Positions 37,671 to 50,043 of a stretch of 64,000 nt of DNA are shown piece after piece; position 1 is the first letter of the stretch, and each line of letters starts with the position of its first letter. A program made the translations under genes and the position numbers. Location: the NCBI RefSeq assembly GCF_025561445.1, contig NZ_CP095096.1, forward strand, positions 1,963,822 through 2,027,821. Direction: 5' to 3'. The notes under the pieces were generated by a model. It did no database searches, was not told where the DNA came from, and saw only the letters and a list, made by a program, of their open reading frames with translations. The DNA is from Staphylococcus sp. IVB6181. GTDB taxonomy: Bacteria > Bacillota > Bacilli > Staphylococcales > Staphylococcaceae.

Positions 37671-39149
37671 TTAATGTTTGAAGTGACGTACACCTGTCAT
37701 TACCATCGCAATGCCGTGTTTGTCAGCCATATCAATTGAGTCTTGGTCTTTAATAGAACCGCCTGGTTGGATAATTGCTTTAATACCCGCTTTAGCAGCT
37801 AATTCTACTGTGTCATCCATAGGGAAGAAACCATCAGAAACCAAAGCAACATTGTCGTTGATTTCAATTGCACGTTCAATTGCAATTTCTGCAGATCCGA
37901 CACGGTTCATTTGTCCCGCACCGATACCTACTGTTTGATGATCGTTGCTTAAGATAACGGCATTACTTTTAACCGCCGCAACAACTTTCCAACCTAATTC
38001 CATTGCTTTCCATTGTGCTTCAGTCGGTTCAGCTTTTGTGACAACTTTCATATCGTCGCGTGTAATTGTTTTAGTATCTTTATCTTGAACTAAGTAGCCG
38101 CCTGAAACAGAAACGAATTCTTGTTCATCATGGTCTAATGTCATATCTACTTCTAATAAGCGGATATTTTTCTTTTGAGTTAAGACTTCAAGTGCTTCAT
38201 CTGTGAATGAAGGTGCAATCACAACTTCTAAGAAGATGGAATGTAATTTTTCAGCTAATGCTTTTGAAACTGGACGGTTGACCGCAACGATACCGCCGAA
38301 GATAGATTGGCTGTCTGCTTCATAAGCATTTTGATAAGCTTCTTCGATTGATTCGCCTACACCAACACCGCAAGGGTTCATGTGTTTCACTGCAACAGCA
38401 GCCGGCCCTTCGAATTTCTTAACTAATGCGAGTGTTGCGTCCGCATCTTTGATATTGTTAAAGCTTAATTGTTTCCCGTGTAATTGTTTAGCGCCTGCAA
38501 TAGTATTATCTGCATCTGAAGTACGTACAAAGTAAGCAGTTTGTTGAGGGTTTTCACCATAACGCAACTGTTCTTTGTTTTCTTTAAAGAAGTTCACAAT
38601 CGCATTATCATAATCATTTGTATGTTCGAATACTTTAATCATTAATGATTTGCGGAAGTTTTCATCTAAAGTATTGTTTTTCAAATGTTCAATTACTGTA
38701 TCGTAGTCTGCTGGATCTACAACTGTTGTCACATGTTTAAAGTTTTTCGCTGCTGCACGCAACATTGTCGGTCCGCCGATATCAATATTTTCAATCGCAT
38801 CCATTTCAGTAACATCTGGATTTGCGACTGTTTCTTTGAATGGATATAAGTTCACAACAACCATATCAATCAAGTCGATACCTTGTTCTTTTAATTGTTT
38901 CAAATGTTCTGGTTTATCGCGATCTGCTAAGATACCGCCATGTACTGCAGGATGTAAAGTTTTAACACGGCCATCCATGATTTCATCAAATTGTGTTAAG
39001 TCTGAAACAGATTTAACTGGTACACCCGCTTCATCTAATGCACGTTTTGTACCGCCTGTTGAATAAAGTTCATAATCTAACTCAACTAATGATTTGGCGA
39101 AATCTACAATGCCGCTTTTATCTGATACACTTAAAATTACTTTTTTCAT
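37671..39149 (-). CDS. purH: Bifunctional AICAR transformylase/IMP cyclohydrolase PurH
   Basis: Last two steps to IMP. 492 residues: MGS-like IMP cyclohydrolase domain (1 to about 145, with STGGTKRAL and [15 protein letters not shown]) and the AICAR transformylase domain, with [11 protein letters not shown] (Lys-His catalytic pair) and SNAVILS. Uses 10-formyl-tetrahydrofolate, which folD in the divergent gene helps supply. Confidence 0.97.
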   Translation of the reverse strand: MKKVILSVSDKSGIVDFAKSLVELDYELYSTGGTKRALDEAGVPVKSVSDLTQFDEIMDGRVKTLHPAVHGGILADRDKPEHLKQLKEQGIDLIDMVVVNLYPFKETVANPDVTEMDAIENIDIGGPTMLRAAAKNFKHVTTVVDPADYDTVIEHLKNNTLDENFRKSLMIKVFEHTNDYDNAIVNFFKENKEQLRYGENPQQTAYFVRTSDADNTIAGAKQLHGKQLSFNNIKDADATLALVKKFEGPAAVAVKHMNPCGVGVGESIEEAYQNAYEADSQSIFGGIVAVNRPVSKALAEKLHSIFLEVVIAPSFTDEALEVLTQKKNIRLLEVDMTLDHDEQEFVSVSGGYLVQDKDTKTITRDDMKVVTKAEPTEAQWKAMELGWKVVAAVKSNAVILSNDHQTVGIGAGQMNRVGSAEIAIERAIEINDNVALVSDGFFPMDDTVELAAKAGIKAIIQPGGSIKDQDSIDMADKHGIAMVMTGVRHFKH

Positions 39150-39166
39150 GATAGAAATTGCCCCTC

Positions 39167-39733
39167 TTATCGAATAATTTTTGCGATGACTCTAGGATAA
39201 AGTTCATATTCTAAATTTTTAATACGTTCTTCTAGTTGTGCTTTGGTATCATCCGGATGAATCTCACAACGACTTTGCTCGATAATCTCACCAGTGTCCA
39301 TACCGCTGTCTACATAATGCACGGTTGACCCTGTTTCTTTATCTCCGCTTTCATAAGCTTGGCCGATAGCGTCAATACCTTTAAATTTAGGCAATAATGA
39401 AGGATGAATATTTAAAATTCGTCCTTCATATGCCTCTAATAAGTCTGGGCCGATTAAACGCATATAACCGGCTAAGACGATCCATTCTACTTGTTCTGCT
39501 TTCAGCAGCTTTATTAATTGTTGTTCGTATTCTTTTTTAGAATCAAACGTTTTAGGGATTGTCACATGTACAGGCACACCTAGTTGCTGTGCACGTTCAA
39601 TCGCATAAGCATCATCATGGTCTGTGTATAATGCTGTGACTTCAATATTTTGCAGTTGTCCCTCTTTGACACGTTGTACAATGTTTTCAAAGTTGCTGCC
39701 AGAACCTGACGCAAAGATTGCTACTTTAGTCAC
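39167..39733 (-). CDS. purN: GAR transformylase PurN
   Basis: Third step, formylating GAR with 10-formyl-tetrahydrofolate. 188 residues: [12 protein letters not shown] for substrate, [12 protein letters not shown], and the catalytic [12 protein letters not shown] followed by [13 protein letters not shown] (Asn, His and Asp). Overlaps purM by four bases. Confidence 0.96.
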   Translation of the reverse strand: MTKVAIFASGSGSNFENIVQRVKEGQLQNIEVTALYTDHDDAYAIERAQQLGVPVHVTIPKTFDSKKEYEQQLIKLLKAEQVEWIVLAGYMRLIGPDLLEAYEGRILNIHPSLLPKFKGIDAIGQAYESGDKETGSTVHYVDSGMDTGEIIEQSRCEIHPDDTKAQLEERIKNLEYELYPRVIAKIIR

Positions 39734-40767
39734 GCTTTAACCCCCGTTAATTCGATTGGTTCTTCTTTACCTTCAACAATTTTACCGATTTGATAAGCAG
39801 TGACATTTTGTGCTTTCAAGATGTCTAAAGCTTTGTCAGCATCTGCTTCATCAACCACTAAAGTGAAACCAATACCCATATTGAAGATATTGTACATTTC
39901 TTCAGTGTCGATGCTGCCTGCTTCTTGCAGCCAGTCAAAGATTTTCGGTGTAGTGAAAGATTGCACATCAATTTCAGCTGTAACACCTTCAGGCAAAGCA
40001 CGCGGAATATTTTCATAGAAACCGCCGCCAGTGATATGTGTCATCGCATGCAATTTCACTTGTTCTTTAACAGCTAAGACAGGTTTTACATAAAGACGTG
40101 TAGGTTCTAAGAAAGTCTCTAAATACGTACGTCCGTTATCGAACTCTGCATTTAAATCAACACCAGATTCTTTGATTAAGTGACGCACTAAGCTGTAGCC
40201 GTTTGAGTGGATACCGCTTGATGCCAAACCAATGATTACTTGGCCAGGTTTGACAGATGAACCATCGATGTAGTCATCTTTCTCAACAGCACCTACCGCA
40301 AATCCGGCTAAGTCGTATTCGCCTTCATGATACATTTCGCCCATTTCAGCAGTTTCTCCGCCGATTAAAGCAGTGTTTGTTTCTTCACAGCCGTCGCTGA
40401 CACCTTTAACAATTTGTTCGATGACTTCTGGTACTACTTTGTTTGTCGCAATGTAGTCAAGGAAGTAAAGCGGCTCAGCGCCAGTCGTTAAAATGTCGTT
40501 GACACACATAGCGACTGCATCGATACCGATTGTGTCATGTTTGTCATTGTCGATAGCTAATTTCAATTTAGTTCCAACACCGTCAGTACCTGAGACTAAG
40601 ACAGGTTTTTGCATGTTTAATTGTGATAAATCAAACGCTGCACCGAAACCTCCTAATCCGCCAAGCACCTCTTTACGCATTGTACGTTGCACATGGCTTT
40701 TCATACGTTCTACTGCTTCATAGCCGGCATGAATATCTACACCAGCATTTTTATAAGACTCTGCCAC
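39730..40767 (-). CDS. purM: AIR synthetase PurM
   Basis: Closes the imidazole ring of AIR using ATP. 345 residues with the conserved [38 protein letters not shown] and [15 protein letters not shown] stretches. Starts at GTG 40767 behind AGGAG. Followed by purN with ATGA overlap. Confidence 0.95.
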   Translation of the reverse strand: MAESYKNAGVDIHAGYEAVERMKSHVQRTMRKEVLGGLGGFGAAFDLSQLNMQKPVLVSGTDGVGTKLKLAIDNDKHDTIGIDAVAMCVNDILTTGAEPLYFLDYIATNKVVPEVIEQIVKGVSDGCEETNTALIGGETAEMGEMYHEGEYDLAGFAVGAVEKDDYIDGSSVKPGQVIIGLASSGIHSNGYSLVRHLIKESGVDLNAEFDNGRTYLETFLEPTRLYVKPVLAVKEQVKLHAMTHITGGGFYENIPRALPEGVTAEIDVQSFTTPKIFDWLQEAGSIDTEEMYNIFNMGIGFTLVVDEADADKALDILKAQNVTAYQIGKIVEGKEEPIELTGVKA

Positions 40768-40771
40768 AGCT

Positions 40772-42193
40772 TTACACTCCTCTTCTTTTCAGTTCTTTAA
40801 CTTCTGGTAATTGATGGTCAACAATTTCGATAGGATAGTTGCCTGTAAAGCAAGCATCACACTCGCCTTTTGAATCGAATTCTTTAAAGACTTCGTGCAT
40901 ACCTTCAACAGATAAGTAAGTTAAGGAATCTGCACCGATCATTTCTTTAATCTCTTCAACAGAATGCTGTGCTGCCATTAATTCTGCATGTGTAGAGACA
41001 TCAATACCGTAATAGCAAGGATCCACAAGCGGAGGTGATGAAATACCCATATGTACTTCTTTCGCTCCTGCAGATTTTAAAGCCTTCACGATATATTTGC
41101 TTGTTGTACCGCGTACAATCGAGTCATCAATCACAACGACACGTTTGCCTTCAATGACGTCTCTGATCGGAGAGTGTTTCATGCGTACTTGTTTCTCGCG
41201 TACACTTTGATCAGGTGTAATGAAAGTACGGCCGATGTAACGGTTTTTAAGCAAGCCTTGTTCGTTAGGAATACCTGAATATTCCGCGAAACCTTTCGCT
41301 GCTTGTAATGACGAATCAGGAACACCAATTACGATATCCGCATCAATGCCCATTTCGCTTGCTAATTTCTTACCTAATGCTTTACGCACATTGTAAATTG
41401 AATGTTTATGGAATTCTGAATCAGGACGTGCAAAGTACACATATTCCATAGAACACATATTATGATTGATATCAGTTGAATAATAATCATAATCTATATC
41501 ATGTTCACCGCTGAATGTGATTAATTCACCCGGTTCGATATCTCTGATATAAGTTGCGCCAATTGCTTGGAATGCACATGTTTCGCTGGCTACGCAATAC
41601 GCACCGTCAACTTCGCCAAGCATTAATGGACGTACACCATTGTTATCTCTAACCGCTGCTAATTGATTCGTATTTAACATGACACAGCTGAATGCACCTT
41701 TAACTTGGTTCAAGGCTGCTTTTTGGTTCGTTTTGATATTAGGCGAGTTGCCTTTAATCAATAAATGCGCTAACACTTCTGAATCGCTTGTAGTTTGGAA
41801 AACACTGCCTTCAGATTCTAAAGCATGACGTATTTTCACTGCATTCGTTAAGTTGCCGTTATGCGCAAGACCTAAATCGCCTTTTGAATGTTTGAATAAA
41901 AATGGTTGTACATTTGCAATTTCGCTTGCACCAGTTGTCGCATAGCGAACGTGACCGATCGCATGCTGATAACCTTGCAATGATTCTAGCTGTGCGTCTG
42001 AAATCGCCTCAGTCAACAAACCCATGCCGCGTGCGCCAAACAGATTTTCTCCGTTTGAGCACACGATACCAGCACCTTCTTGACCACGGTGCTGCAAGCT
42101 ATGCAACGCCATGTAAGTTAAAGTTGCTGCATGGGGATGATTCCATATGCCAAAGACTCCACATTCTTCATTTAATCCGCGGATGTCATACAT
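40772..42193 (-). CDS. purF: Amidophosphoribosyltransferase PurF
   Basis: First committed step: PRPP plus glutamine to phosphoribosylamine. The class-II glutamine amidotransferase domain starts after processing at the Cys of [12 protein letters not shown]; the PRPP site is [18 protein letters not shown] (near residue 345). I start at ATG 42193 ([10 protein letters not shown]), 473 residues, because GGAAGGAG lies just before it; the open frame continues upstream into purL by overlap. The C-terminal [12 protein letters not shown] supplies possible cluster cysteines. Confidence 0.95.
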   Translation of the reverse strand: MYDIRGLNEECGVFGIWNHPHAATLTYMALHSLQHRGQEGAGIVCSNGENLFGARGMGLLTEAISDAQLESLQGYQHAIGHVRYATTGASEIANVQPFLFKHSKGDLGLAHNGNLTNAVKIRHALESEGSVFQTTSDSEVLAHLLIKGNSPNIKTNQKAALNQVKGAFSCVMLNTNQLAAVRDNNGVRPLMLGEVDGAYCVASETCAFQAIGATYIRDIEPGELITFSGEHDIDYDYYSTDINHNMCSMEYVYFARPDSEFHKHSIYNVRKALGKKLASEMGIDADIVIGVPDSSLQAAKGFAEYSGIPNEQGLLKNRYIGRTFITPDQSVREKQVRMKHSPIRDVIEGKRVVVIDDSIVRGTTSKYIVKALKSAGAKEVHMGISSPPLVDPCYYGIDVSTHAELMAAQHSVEEIKEMIGADSLTYLSVEGMHEVFKEFDSKGECDACFTGNYPIEIVDHQLPEVKELKRRGV

Positions 42194-44361
42194 TGAGGAA
42201 TTGCTCCTTCCCAAATTTCGTTTAACGTCGACACGTTTTCTTCTACAGTAGTTTGACCGTTTGTTACTTTGAACTTGCCATCCTCAGTGATAGTTCCAAT
42301 TTCTTGTGCGTTTGGAATATCTAGCGATTGTCCTTCTTTAACAGCAACAATGTATCGGCCTTGTGTTTCACTGAATAATTGAGCGTCTGACACGTCTAAT
42401 TTTGCGTCTACACCTAAACCGTAGTGAGCACTGATTCTAGCTAATGAAATCAATAAGCCGCCTTTACCTACAGTTTGGACATGAGAAGCTTTGCCGTTTC
42501 TGACAGCTTCTTTGATTTGTTCGCCTTTTTCAACTTCGTTTGATAAGTCGATAGCTTCTGATTCATGGTTGACTTTGCTGTATAATAATTTTTCGATTTG
42601 GCTGCCGCCGAAATCGTCGCGTGTTTCGCCTACAACATATAATTTATCGCCAGCATGCGGTTGGAAATCTTTTAAGTAATCGATATCTTCGATTAAGCCC
42701 ACCATACCTACTACAGGTGTTGGGAAGATTGATGTACCGCGTGTTTCGTTATAAAGTGAAACGTTACCTGAAACAACAGGTGTTTTAAGTACTTCACATG
42801 CTTCAGCCATACCTTTTGTAGAATCAGCAAGTTGTTGATAGATTTCTTTTTTCTCTGGAGAACCATAGTTTAAGCAGTCTGTCATTGCAAGCGGTGTTGC
42901 ACCTACAGCAATTAAGTTGCGGTATGCTTCAGCAACGACCATTTTACCGCCTTCGTATGGTTGGTTGAATACGTAACGTGCTTCACCATCGATAGTTGAA
43001 GCAACAGCTTTATTTGTACCTTCAACACGTACAACAGATGCTTGCAAGCCTGGTTTGATAACAGTGTTTGCACCCACTTGTTGATCGTATTGTTCATATA
43101 AATAACGTTTAGAAGCAATTGTTGGATGTGCTAATAATTTATGGAATACATCGTTCACATCTACATTGCTGTAATCATTTTTAGAAGTGTTATATTCTTT
43201 TTCTTCCCCTTCTAAAATGTATACAGGAGCTTCATCAGATAATGGTTGTACAGGAATATCTGCATAAACTTCGTCTTCATAAGTAAGAACGAAACGATCA
43301 GTATCTGTAACTTCACCGATAATTGCACTGTCTAATTCATGCTTTTCAAATAAGTCTAAGAATTTTTGTTCTGTACCTTTTTCAACTACAAGCAACATAC
43401 GCTCTTGTGTTTCTGAAAGCATCATTTCATAAGGTGAGATACCTTCTTCACGTACAGGCACTTGGTCTAAACGCATATGCATACCGCTGCCGCCTTTAGC
43501 TGCCATTTCTGAAGAAGATGATGTTAAACCAGCAGCACCCATATCTTGAATACCTACTAATTCTGGGAAAGTAATCGCTTCAAGCGTTGCTTCCATTAAT
43601 TTTTTACCAACGAATGGGTCGCCGATTTGTACTGAAGGACGTTTGCTTTCGCTTTCTTCACTTAATTCTTCAGAAGCGAATGTAGCACCATGGATACCGT
43701 CACGGCCAGTTTTCAAACCAACATAAATGACAGAGTTGCCTTTACCTTTTGCAGTACCTTTTTGGATTTTATCGTGGTCGATGATACCTACGCACATAGC
43801 GTTAACTAACGGGTTGCCGTCATAACGTTCATCGAATTCGATTTCCCCTGCAGTTGTCGGGATACCGATACAGTTGCCGTATCCGCCGATACCAGCTACA
43901 ACACCGCGTAATAATGTACGGTTTTGAACTTCGTCTAATTCACCGAAACGCAAGCTGTTTAATAAGTTGATCGGACGCGCACCGATTGAAACGATGTCAC
44001 GGATAATACCGCCGACACCTGTTGCTGCACCTTGGTAAGGTTCGATTGCAGATGGGTGGTTATGTGATTCAACTTTGAATACTACTGCTTGGTTGTCACC
44101 GATATCTACAACACCAGCACCTTCACCAGGTCCCATTAAGACATGCTCGCCTGATGTAGGGAACTGAGTCAAGAAAGGTTTAGAGTGTTTGTATGAGCAG
44201 TGTTCACTCCACATTACTGAGAAGATACCGATTTCTGTAAAGTTTGGCTGACGTCCTAGGATTTCAACAACTTTATCATATTCAGCATCTGTTAATCCCA
44301 TATCACGGTATAAATGTTCTGATTTGATTTCTTCGATACTTGGTTCAATAAACTTAGGCAT
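42172..44361 (-). CDS. purL: FGAM synthase large subunit PurL
   Basis: Fourth step, converting FGAR to FGAM with glutamine-derived ammonia. 729 residues, the small type that works with PurQ and PurS, both upstream. Conserved: [32 protein letters not shown] and [16 protein letters not shown]. Overlaps purQ by eight bases and purF by about twenty. Confidence 0.97.
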   Translation of the reverse strand: MPKFIEPSIEEIKSEHLYRDMGLTDAEYDKVVEILGRQPNFTEIGIFSVMWSEHCSYKHSKPFLTQFPTSGEHVLMGPGEGAGVVDIGDNQAVVFKVESHNHPSAIEPYQGAATGVGGIIRDIVSIGARPINLLNSLRFGELDEVQNRTLLRGVVAGIGGYGNCIGIPTTAGEIEFDERYDGNPLVNAMCVGIIDHDKIQKGTAKGKGNSVIYVGLKTGRDGIHGATFASEELSEESESKRPSVQIGDPFVGKKLMEATLEAITFPELVGIQDMGAAGLTSSSSEMAAKGGSGMHMRLDQVPVREEGISPYEMMLSETQERMLLVVEKGTEQKFLDLFEKHELDSAIIGEVTDTDRFVLTYEDEVYADIPVQPLSDEAPVYILEGEEKEYNTSKNDYSNVDVNDVFHKLLAHPTIASKRYLYEQYDQQVGANTVIKPGLQASVVRVEGTNKAVASTIDGEARYVFNQPYEGGKMVVAEAYRNLIAVGATPLAMTDCLNYGSPEKKEIYQQLADSTKGMAEACEVLKTPVVSGNVSLYNETRGTSIFPTPVVGMVGLIEDIDYLKDFQPHAGDKLYVVGETRDDFGGSQIEKLLYSKVNHESEAIDLSNEVEKGEQIKEAVRNGKASHVQTVGKGGLLISLARISAHYGLGVDAKLDVSDAQLFSETQGRYIVAVKEGQSLDIPNAQEIGTITEDGKFKVTNGQTTVEENVSTLNEIWEGAIPQCMTSAD

Positions 44362-45025
44362 TTTGTTCCCTCCAACTATTTACCATTGACTCAAATAATT
44401 TTACGCCATCGTCTGTTCCTAAAATTGCTTCTAAAGCACGTTCTGGGTGAGGCATCATTCCGCAAACATTACCTTTTTCGTTAACAATTCCGGCAATATC
44501 ATCATATGATCCGTTTGGATTGTGTGCATATTTCAAGATAATTTGATTGTTTGCTTCTAATGCTTTGTACATTTCTTCTGTACAGTAATAGTTGCCTTCA
44601 CCATGTGCAACTGGATAAATCACTGTTTCGTTTTCAGCATAATCTTTAGTGAAAGGTGTAGTGTTGTTCACTACTTTCAATTCTTCATTACGGCTTACGA
44701 ATAAATGAGAATCGTTGTGTAATAATGCGCCTGGTAATAAACCGATTTCCGTTAAAATTTGGAAGCCGTTGCAAACACCAAGTACAGGTTTGCCTTCTTC
44801 TGCAAAGCGTTTCACTTCTTTGATAACGGGTGCAACACTTGCCATCGCGCCTGAACGCAAGTAATCTCCGAAAGAGAATCCGCCAGGGATTAATACACCG
44901 TCAAAACCTTCTAAAGAAGTTGCGCGGTAATCTACATATTCTGCTTCTGCACCTGTTTTCAAAGCTGCATTTAACATGTCTCTGTCACAGTTTGAACCAG
45001 GGAATACAAGTACTGCGAATTTCAT
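44354..45025 (-). CDS. purQ: FGAM synthase glutaminase subunit PurQ
   Basis: Class-I glutamine amidotransferase making ammonia for PurL. 223 residues: [21 protein letters not shown] with the nucleophile Cys, and [10 protein letters not shown] with the catalytic His and Glu. Sits between purS and purL with overlaps on both sides. Confidence 0.97.
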   Translation of the reverse strand: MKFAVLVFPGSNCDRDMLNAALKTGAEAEYVDYRATSLEGFDGVLIPGGFSFGDYLRSGAMASVAPVIKEVKRFAEEGKPVLGVCNGFQILTEIGLLPGALLHNDSHLFVSRNEELKVVNNTTPFTKDYAENETVIYPVAHGEGNYYCTEEMYKALEANNQIILKYAHNPNGSYDDIAGIVNEKGNVCGMMPHPERALEAILGTDDGVKLFESMVNSWREQNA

Positions 45026-45285
45026 TATGCATTCTCCTTTTCATCGAGTACTTTATAGCTGTACTCTTCAATTACAGTGTTTGCGAATAATTTTTCACTT
45101 AATGTTGTAACGATATTATGAACCGCTTCATCTGTTGCTTCATCCACTGTCATATAAAGTAATTTACCTACACGGATATCATTCACTTGGTTGTAGCCTA
45201 AGTCATGTACTGCACGGTTAAGTGCTTGTCCTTGTGTATCTAGTACCTGTGGTTGTAATGTGATGTGCAATTCGATAGTTTTCAT
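45025..45285 (-). CDS. purS: FGAM synthase subunit PurS
   Basis: 86-residue dimeric bridging subunit of the PurLQS complex, starting [19 protein letters not shown]. Its stop and start overlap purQ and purC by one base each. Confidence 0.95.
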   Translation of the reverse strand: MKTIELHITLQPQVLDTQGQALNRAVHDLGYNQVNDIRVGKLLYMTVDEATDEAVHNIVTTLSEKLFANTVIEEYSYKVLDEKENA

Positions 45286-45989
45286 TATTTAAGATCCTCC
45301 AGTTTATTTAAGAAAGTTTGGTAAGTTTCGATAATTGAACCGCGGTCTTCACGGTAAACGTCTTTGTCAAAGTTAGTATCGCTGTCTTTTTCCCAGATAC
45401 GGCATGTATCAGGTGAAATTTCGTCAGCTAATAAAATGTGACCGTCTTCAGTACGGCCGAATTCAATTTTAAAGTCTACTAATCTTAAGTTAATGCTGCT
45501 TAATAAATCAAGCAAGGCTTGGTTGACACCTAAAGCCATTTGTTTCAATGTTGCAATTTCTTCTTCGTTTGCAATGTTGAGCAATTTAATATGGTCATCA
45601 GTGATTAAAGGATCATTTAAAGCATCGTTTTTATAGAAAAATTCAACAAGCGGTGTTTTAAATTCATGTCCTTTATCAAAACCTAATCTTCTTGTAATAG
45701 AACCTGCTGCAATGTTGCGTACAACAACCTCTAAAGGAATAATTTTGACTGCTTGTACTAATTGTTCAGTTTCAGAAGTTTGTTTGATAAAGTGGCTTTT
45801 AATGCCGTGTTCTTTAAGGTGTTCAAAAATAATTGAAGTAATTTTGTTGTTTAAACGGCCTTTGCCATCGATGTGGTCTTTTTTAGCACCGTTTCCTGCT
45901 GTAACTTCGTCTTTGTATTCTACGCGTAAAACTCCATCTTCTTCTGTTGAATAAATACGTTTGGCTTTTCCTTCATATAATAATGACAT
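45285..45989 (-). CDS. purC: SAICAR synthetase PurC
   Basis: Joins aspartate to CAIR with ATP. 234 residues: [12 protein letters not shown] at the start, [16 protein letters not shown] and FKIEFGR...[14 protein letters not shown] are the conserved signatures. Overlaps purS and purK by single bases. Confidence 0.97.
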   Translation of the reverse strand: MSLLYEGKAKRIYSTEEDGVLRVEYKDEVTAGNGAKKDHIDGKGRLNNKITSIIFEHLKEHGIKSHFIKQTSETEQLVQAVKIIPLEVVVRNIAAGSITRRLGFDKGHEFKTPLVEFFYKNDALNDPLITDDHIKLLNIANEEEIATLKQMALGVNQALLDLLSSINLRLVDFKIEFGRTEDGHILLADEISPDTCRIWEKDSDTNFDKDVYREDRGSIIETYQTFLNKLEDLK

Positions 45990-47116
45990 TATTGTGCTCC
46001 TCCCTTAAAGGTTGCCAACATGTCTTGTTCAGTTTTATCAATGTCATCAGTTAAAACTGTCATGTGGCCCATTTTTCTTGATGGTTTTCTTGATGCTTTG
46101 CCATAAATATGAACATGCCATTCCGGATGATCTCCGAAGTCGTCTTCTAATAAATCTAAATCTTTACCAAGCAAATTCATCATTACAGCTGGTTTTAAAA
46201 TTTCAATGCGTTCTGGCAGTTTCTGTCCAGTTACCGCTAAGATATGTGTATCAAATTGAGAGAAGTCACATGCCTCGATTGAGTAATGGCCAGAGTTGTG
46301 CGGTCTTGGTGCAATTTCGTTTACATATAAGTTGTTGTCCTTATCAATAAAGAACTCTACTGTAAATGTACCCACAAAATGCACTTTTTCTTTGATTTTA
46401 TCTACTTCAGCACGTGCTTCTGCTTCTTTGTCAGAACGTGCCGGTACGATAGTCTTGAATAAAACTTGATTGCGGTGTTCGTTTTCTTGTAATGGGAAAT
46501 AAACGATTTGGCCGCCATTTCCGATTGTTACGGTTAATGAAACTTCTTTATATAAGTCTAAGAATTTTTCAGCTACACATTCTTGTACTTCGATTAACGC
46601 TTTAGCTTCGTCCAAGTCTTCTGCTGAGCGGACTAAGATTTGGCCTTTGCCGTCGTATCCGCCGAAGCGTGTTTTAACCATGAACGGATAGCCTAATTTT
46701 TCTACTGTTGCGTCAAGATCTTCTGCATTTGTTAATTGTGCATAAGGAACGATTTTTGTTCCGGCTGATTCTAATGTCTGCTTTTCAGTCAAACGGTCTT
46801 GCAATAAATGAATTGCTTGATAACCTTGAGGCACATTAAATTCTTTCGTGAGTGTTTCTAATTGATCTGCAGCAATATTTTCAAACTCATATGTTACAAC
46901 ATCAGAAGCTTCACCTAGTTGTCTTAATGCATCTAAGTCATCATAAGCTGCATTAATAAATTCGTGTGCTACATATTGGCACGGTGCTTCTTTGTCAGGA
47001 TCGAGAACAATGACTCTGAAGCCCATTTTCTGAGCTGATTGTGCCATCATTTTGCCAAGTTGTCCGCCGCCGATGATTCCGACAGTTGATCCAAACTTTA
47101 TTTTACTGAAGTTCAC
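45989..47116 (-). CDS. purK: N5-carboxyaminoimidazole ribonucleotide synthase PurK
   Basis: ATP-grasp enzyme carboxylating AIR to N5-CAIR with bicarbonate. 375 residues: [36 protein letters not shown] and [18 protein letters not shown]. Overlaps purE by fourteen bases. Works directly with PurE. Confidence 0.97.
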   Translation of the reverse strand: MNFSKIKFGSTVGIIGGGQLGKMMAQSAQKMGFRVIVLDPDKEAPCQYVAHEFINAAYDDLDALRQLGEASDVVTYEFENIAADQLETLTKEFNVPQGYQAIHLLQDRLTEKQTLESAGTKIVPYAQLTNAEDLDATVEKLGYPFMVKTRFGGYDGKGQILVRSAEDLDEAKALIEVQECVAEKFLDLYKEVSLTVTIGNGGQIVYFPLQENEHRNQVLFKTIVPARSDKEAEARAEVDKIKEKVHFVGTFTVEFFIDKDNNLYVNEIAPRPHNSGHYSIEACDFSQFDTHILAVTGQKLPERIEILKPAVMMNLLGKDLDLLEDDFGDHPEWHVHIYGKASRKPSRKMGHMTVLTDDIDKTEQDMLATFKGGAQ

Positions 47117-47585
47117 TTTGCATCTCTCCTACTTTATCGACTAGTGATTGTTGGTAAGCTTCTAATTTCTCTTTTACTTCATCGCTTTGAATACTTAAGA
47201 TTCTAGCTGCAAGAATTCCAGCGTTTTTCGCACCTGCTTTTCCGATTGCTGTTGTCGCAACTGGAATGCCGCCAGGCATTTGGACGATTGAAAGTAATGA
47301 ATCTAAACCTTTTAGACTCTTAGATTCAATTGGTACTCCGATAACAGGCAATGTTGTCATAGAAGCAACCATACCTGGTAAATGTGCTGCGCCGCCTGCT
47401 CCTGCAATGATGACATCATAACCGTTTAATCTTGCTTGTGTCGCAAAATCAAACATAAGTTTCGGTGTACGATGTGCAGAAACAACCTTCTTATCATACG
47501 GAATTCCGAATTGATCTAACATCTGGCAACTTTCTGACATCATGTCCCAGTCAGAGGAGCTGCCCATAATAACTGCCACTTTCAA
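47103..47585 (-). CDS. purE: N5-CAIR mutase PurE
   Basis: Converts N5-CAIR to CAIR. 160 residues with [20 protein letters not shown] (catalytic His) and [16 protein letters not shown] start at the TTG at 47585 ([11 protein letters not shown]), which follows GAAAGGGTG and matches the usual length; the frame is open further upstream but that part has no family similarity. First gene of the eleven-gene purEKCSQLFMNHD operon. Confidence 0.94.
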   Translation of the reverse strand: MKVAVIMGSSSDWDMMSESCQMLDQFGIPYDKKVVSAHRTPKLMFDFATQARLNGYDVIIAGAGGAAHLPGMVASMTTLPVIGVPIESKSLKGLDSLLSIVQMPGGIPVATTAIGKAGAKNAGILAARILSIQSDEVKEKLEAYQQSLVDKVGEMQSELQ

Positions 47586-47677
47586 ATTGAACACCCTTTC
47601 AATTATTTGAAATTTTAATCTAGTAAGTTGTATATTACAGATATAGCATAACAAATCAGGTCATGCTTTTTCAATCA

Positions 47678-47690
47678 AAAACCGAACTTT
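47678..47690 (+). promoter_or_regulatory. PurR box upstream of purE/folD
   Basis: AAAACCGAACTTT matches the Gram-positive PurBox AWWWCCGAACWWT at every position. It lies in the divergent purE-folD gap, about 90 bases from the purE start. Confidence 0.75.
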
Positions 47691-47760
47691 CTGATGAATA
47701 TTCAATCAAAGTTCCGGATTTTATCGGAAAATGGTTGATTTACACTTCTTAATGTCAAGG

Positions 47761-47773
47761 AAAGTTCGAAAAA
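47761..47773 (-). promoter_or_regulatory. Second, weaker PurR box
   Basis: AAAGTTCGAAAAA; its reverse complement TTTTTCGAACTTT fits the PurBox with two mismatches. Inverted relative to the first, as PurR sites usually come in such pairs, and close to the folD start. A third degenerate element (AAAGTTCCGGATTTT) lies between them near 47708. Confidence 0.55.
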
Positions 47774-47793
47774 ATATTAGGAGGAATTTACAC

Positions 47794-48654
47794 ATGGTTG
47801 CAAAAATTTTAGATGGCAAGCAAATTGCTAAAGATTATCGTCAAGGATTGCAAGATCAAGTTGAAGCGTTAAAAAAAGAGGGCTATACGCCAAAACTTTC
47901 CGTTATTCTTGTAGGTAACGATGGCGCAAGCATGAGCTATGTAAGATCAAAAAAGAAAGCTGCTGAAAAAATCGGCATGATTTCTGAAATTGTTCATTTA
48001 GATGAATCAACTTCAGAAGAAGACGTATTAAGCGAATTAGAACGCTTGAACAACGATGACTCAGTCAGCGGTATTCTTGTACAAGTTCCGCTTCCAAAAC
48101 AAGTAAGCGAACAAAAAGTATTAGAAGCAATCAACCCTGAAAAAGACGTTGACGGCTTCCACCCGGCAAACATCGGTAAATTATATATTGATGAACAAAC
48201 ATTCGTACCTTGTACACCGCTTGGTGTTATGGAATTATTGAAAAATGCGGATATTGATTTAGAAGGTAAAGAAGCAGTTGTTATCGGACGTTCACACATC
48301 GTGGGCCAACCTGTTTCTAAATTATTACTTCAAGAAAACGCAACAGTTACTATCTTGCACTCACGTTCTAAAGACATGAGCAGACATCTTAAAAATGCGG
48401 ATGTAATTGTAAGTGCTGTTGGACGTCCTGGTTTAGTTACGAAAGATGACGTTAAAGAAGGCGCTGTAGTCATCGACGTAGGTAATACTCCAGATGAAAA
48501 CGGCAAATTAAAAGGTGACGTTGAATACGACGAAGTGAAAGAAGTTGCAGGCGCAATCACTCCAGTTCCTGGCGGTGTAGGCCCAATGACAATCACTATG
48601 GTATTAAACAACACTTTATTAGCAGAAAAAATGCGCAGAGGCTTAAACAAATAA
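47794..48654 (+). CDS. folD: Bifunctional methylene-THF dehydrogenase/methenyl-THF cyclohydrolase FolD
   Basis: Makes 10-formyl-tetrahydrofolate used by PurN and PurH. 286 residues: [23 protein letters not shown] carries the catalytic Tyr/Lys, [11 protein letters not shown] and [10 protein letters not shown] are signatures, and [14 protein letters not shown] binds NADP. Start at ATG 47794 behind AGGAGGA. Divergent from purE with shared PurR boxes, linking C1 supply to purine demand. Confidence 0.97.
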   Translation: MVAKILDGKQIAKDYRQGLQDQVEALKKEGYTPKLSVILVGNDGASMSYVRSKKKAAEKIGMISEIVHLDESTSEEDVLSELERLNNDDSVSGILVQVPLPKQVSEQKVLEAINPEKDVDGFHPANIGKLYIDEQTFVPCTPLGVMELLKNADIDLEGKEAVVIGRSHIVGQPVSKLLLQENATVTILHSRSKDMSRHLKNADVIVSAVGRPGLVTKDDVKEGAVVIDVGNTPDENGKLKGDVEYDEVKEVAGAITPVPGGVGPMTITMVLNNTLLAEKMRRGLNK

Positions 48655-48698
48655 GACACTGCGTTATATAACAGATACATTGAGGGGTATCTAAAATA

Positions 48699-48738
48699 AA
48701 ACGGACGGTTTGCTTTTAATTAAGCAAGCCGCCCGTTT
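48699..48738. terminator. Bidirectional terminator between folD and M42 peptidase
   Basis: AACGGACGGTTTGCTT (48700-48715) and AAGCAAGCCGCCCGTT (48722-48737) with T-rich runs on both strands. Confidence 0.85.
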
Positions 48739-48809
48739 TTTTATGCTTTCTCTTGATAGAAAATACGTGTTTTCTTTTATTCTCAACCAAGAATGTTCGT
48801 GTTTTGTAC

Positions 48810-49886
48810 TTACCAAATAATATTGTCTACTGTTTCGTCATCTAATGATTTCACAACTTCTGTTACTAGTTTTACAGCATTAAGATAATCTTGTTTATGC
48901 ATTACAGAAACATTAGAGTGCATGTAGCGTAACGGAACACCGATAACAATAGATGGAATTCCTTCATTCGCTAAGTGGATACTGCCGGCATCTGTACCGC
49001 CGCCTGGCGTTGTATCCCATTGCACTTCAATTCCTTTTTCTTCTGCAACTTTTTTAACGTGTTTTCTGAAACCAGAATGTCCGATAACAGAAGCATCCAT
49101 CATCACAACTAAAGGTCCTTTGCCTAATTCTGCTTCATGCATGCCTCCGCCCATTCCTGGCGTATCGTAAGCAATGCCGACATCTACTGCAATTGCTAAA
49201 TCCGGCTTGATTTTGTTAGCTGCGACTTTCGCACCGCGCAACCCTACTTCTTCTTGTACTGTGGCACCTGACACTAAATCAATATTGATTGACGTATCCT
49301 TTAAATGATTTAATGTTTCAACAGCCAGTGCGCAACCAAAACGGTTGTCAAATGCTTTAGCAGTTAAATAATCATCGTTGCCTAATACTTCAAACTCAGA
49401 ATATGGTGTTACCATGTCACCGACATCTACCCCTAATTTTTGCGCTTCCTCTTTTGATTTCACGCCAATATCGATAAACATTTCTTTCATATCAATCGGT
49501 GCTTTTCTTTGTTCAGGTGTCAGCACATGCGGCGGTTTAGATCCGATAATCCCTCTGATTTCTTTATCGTCGTCAGTTGTTACTGTAACTTTTTGAGATA
49601 ACATGACTTGGTTCCACCAACCGCCTACCGGTATAAATTTCAAGAAGCCGTTGTCATCGATTTGAGTTACCATAAAGCCTACTTCATCTAAATGTCCCGC
49701 AACCATGACTGTTTTAGATCCTTTTGCTGCTTTCTTCTTACCGAAGATACCGCCTAAATTATCTTCAACCAATTCATCAGATACAGGTTCTAAATAATCT
49801 CTCATTACTTTTTTAACCTTGTATTCATGACCCGCTGTACCATTCACATCTGTTAGTGTTTTTAATAATTTGTTTGTTTTATCCAT
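48810..49886 (-). CDS. M42 family metallopeptidase (glutamyl aminopeptidase/endoglucanase M type)
   Basis: 358 residues of the dodecameric tetrahedral aminopeptidase family. Two-metal ligands: His in VAGHLDEVGFMV, Asp in AKAFDNRFGC, the EE pair in VQEEVGLRGA, Asp in AVDVGIAYD and His near the C-terminus in YMHSNVSV. Cytosolic peptide breakdown is the likely role; exact specificity unknown. Converges with folD. Confidence 0.9.
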   Translation of the reverse strand: MDKTNKLLKTLTDVNGTAGHEYKVKKVMRDYLEPVSDELVEDNLGGIFGKKKAAKGSKTVMVAGHLDEVGFMVTQIDDNGFLKFIPVGGWWNQVMLSQKVTVTTDDDKEIRGIIGSKPPHVLTPEQRKAPIDMKEMFIDIGVKSKEEAQKLGVDVGDMVTPYSEFEVLGNDDYLTAKAFDNRFGCALAVETLNHLKDTSINIDLVSGATVQEEVGLRGAKVAANKIKPDLAIAVDVGIAYDTPGMGGGMHEAELGKGPLVVMMDASVIGHSGFRKHVKKVAEEKGIEVQWDTTPGGGTDAGSIHLANEGIPSIVIGVPLRYMHSNVSVMHKQDYLNAVKLVTEVVKSLDDETVDNIIW

Positions 49887-49973
49887 ATGTAAAATCCCCC
49901 TTCTTTTCTACATATCATATCAATCTTTATTCACGATGAACACTTTTTGACACGATTTGAAGTACGAAAAAAG

Positions 49974-50011
49974 GAGCTGCTTACTCCGACAATATTCGGA
50001 ATAAGCAGCTC
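49974..50011 (-). terminator. Terminator of hmp
   Basis: GAGCTGCTTACTCCG...CGGAATAAGCAGCTC; on the minus strand followed by CTTTTTTCG, about 35 bases after the hmp stop. Confidence 0.85.
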
Positions 50012-50043
50012 TCATAATTTCAGTAATTTGTTTTAAGTTGCGA

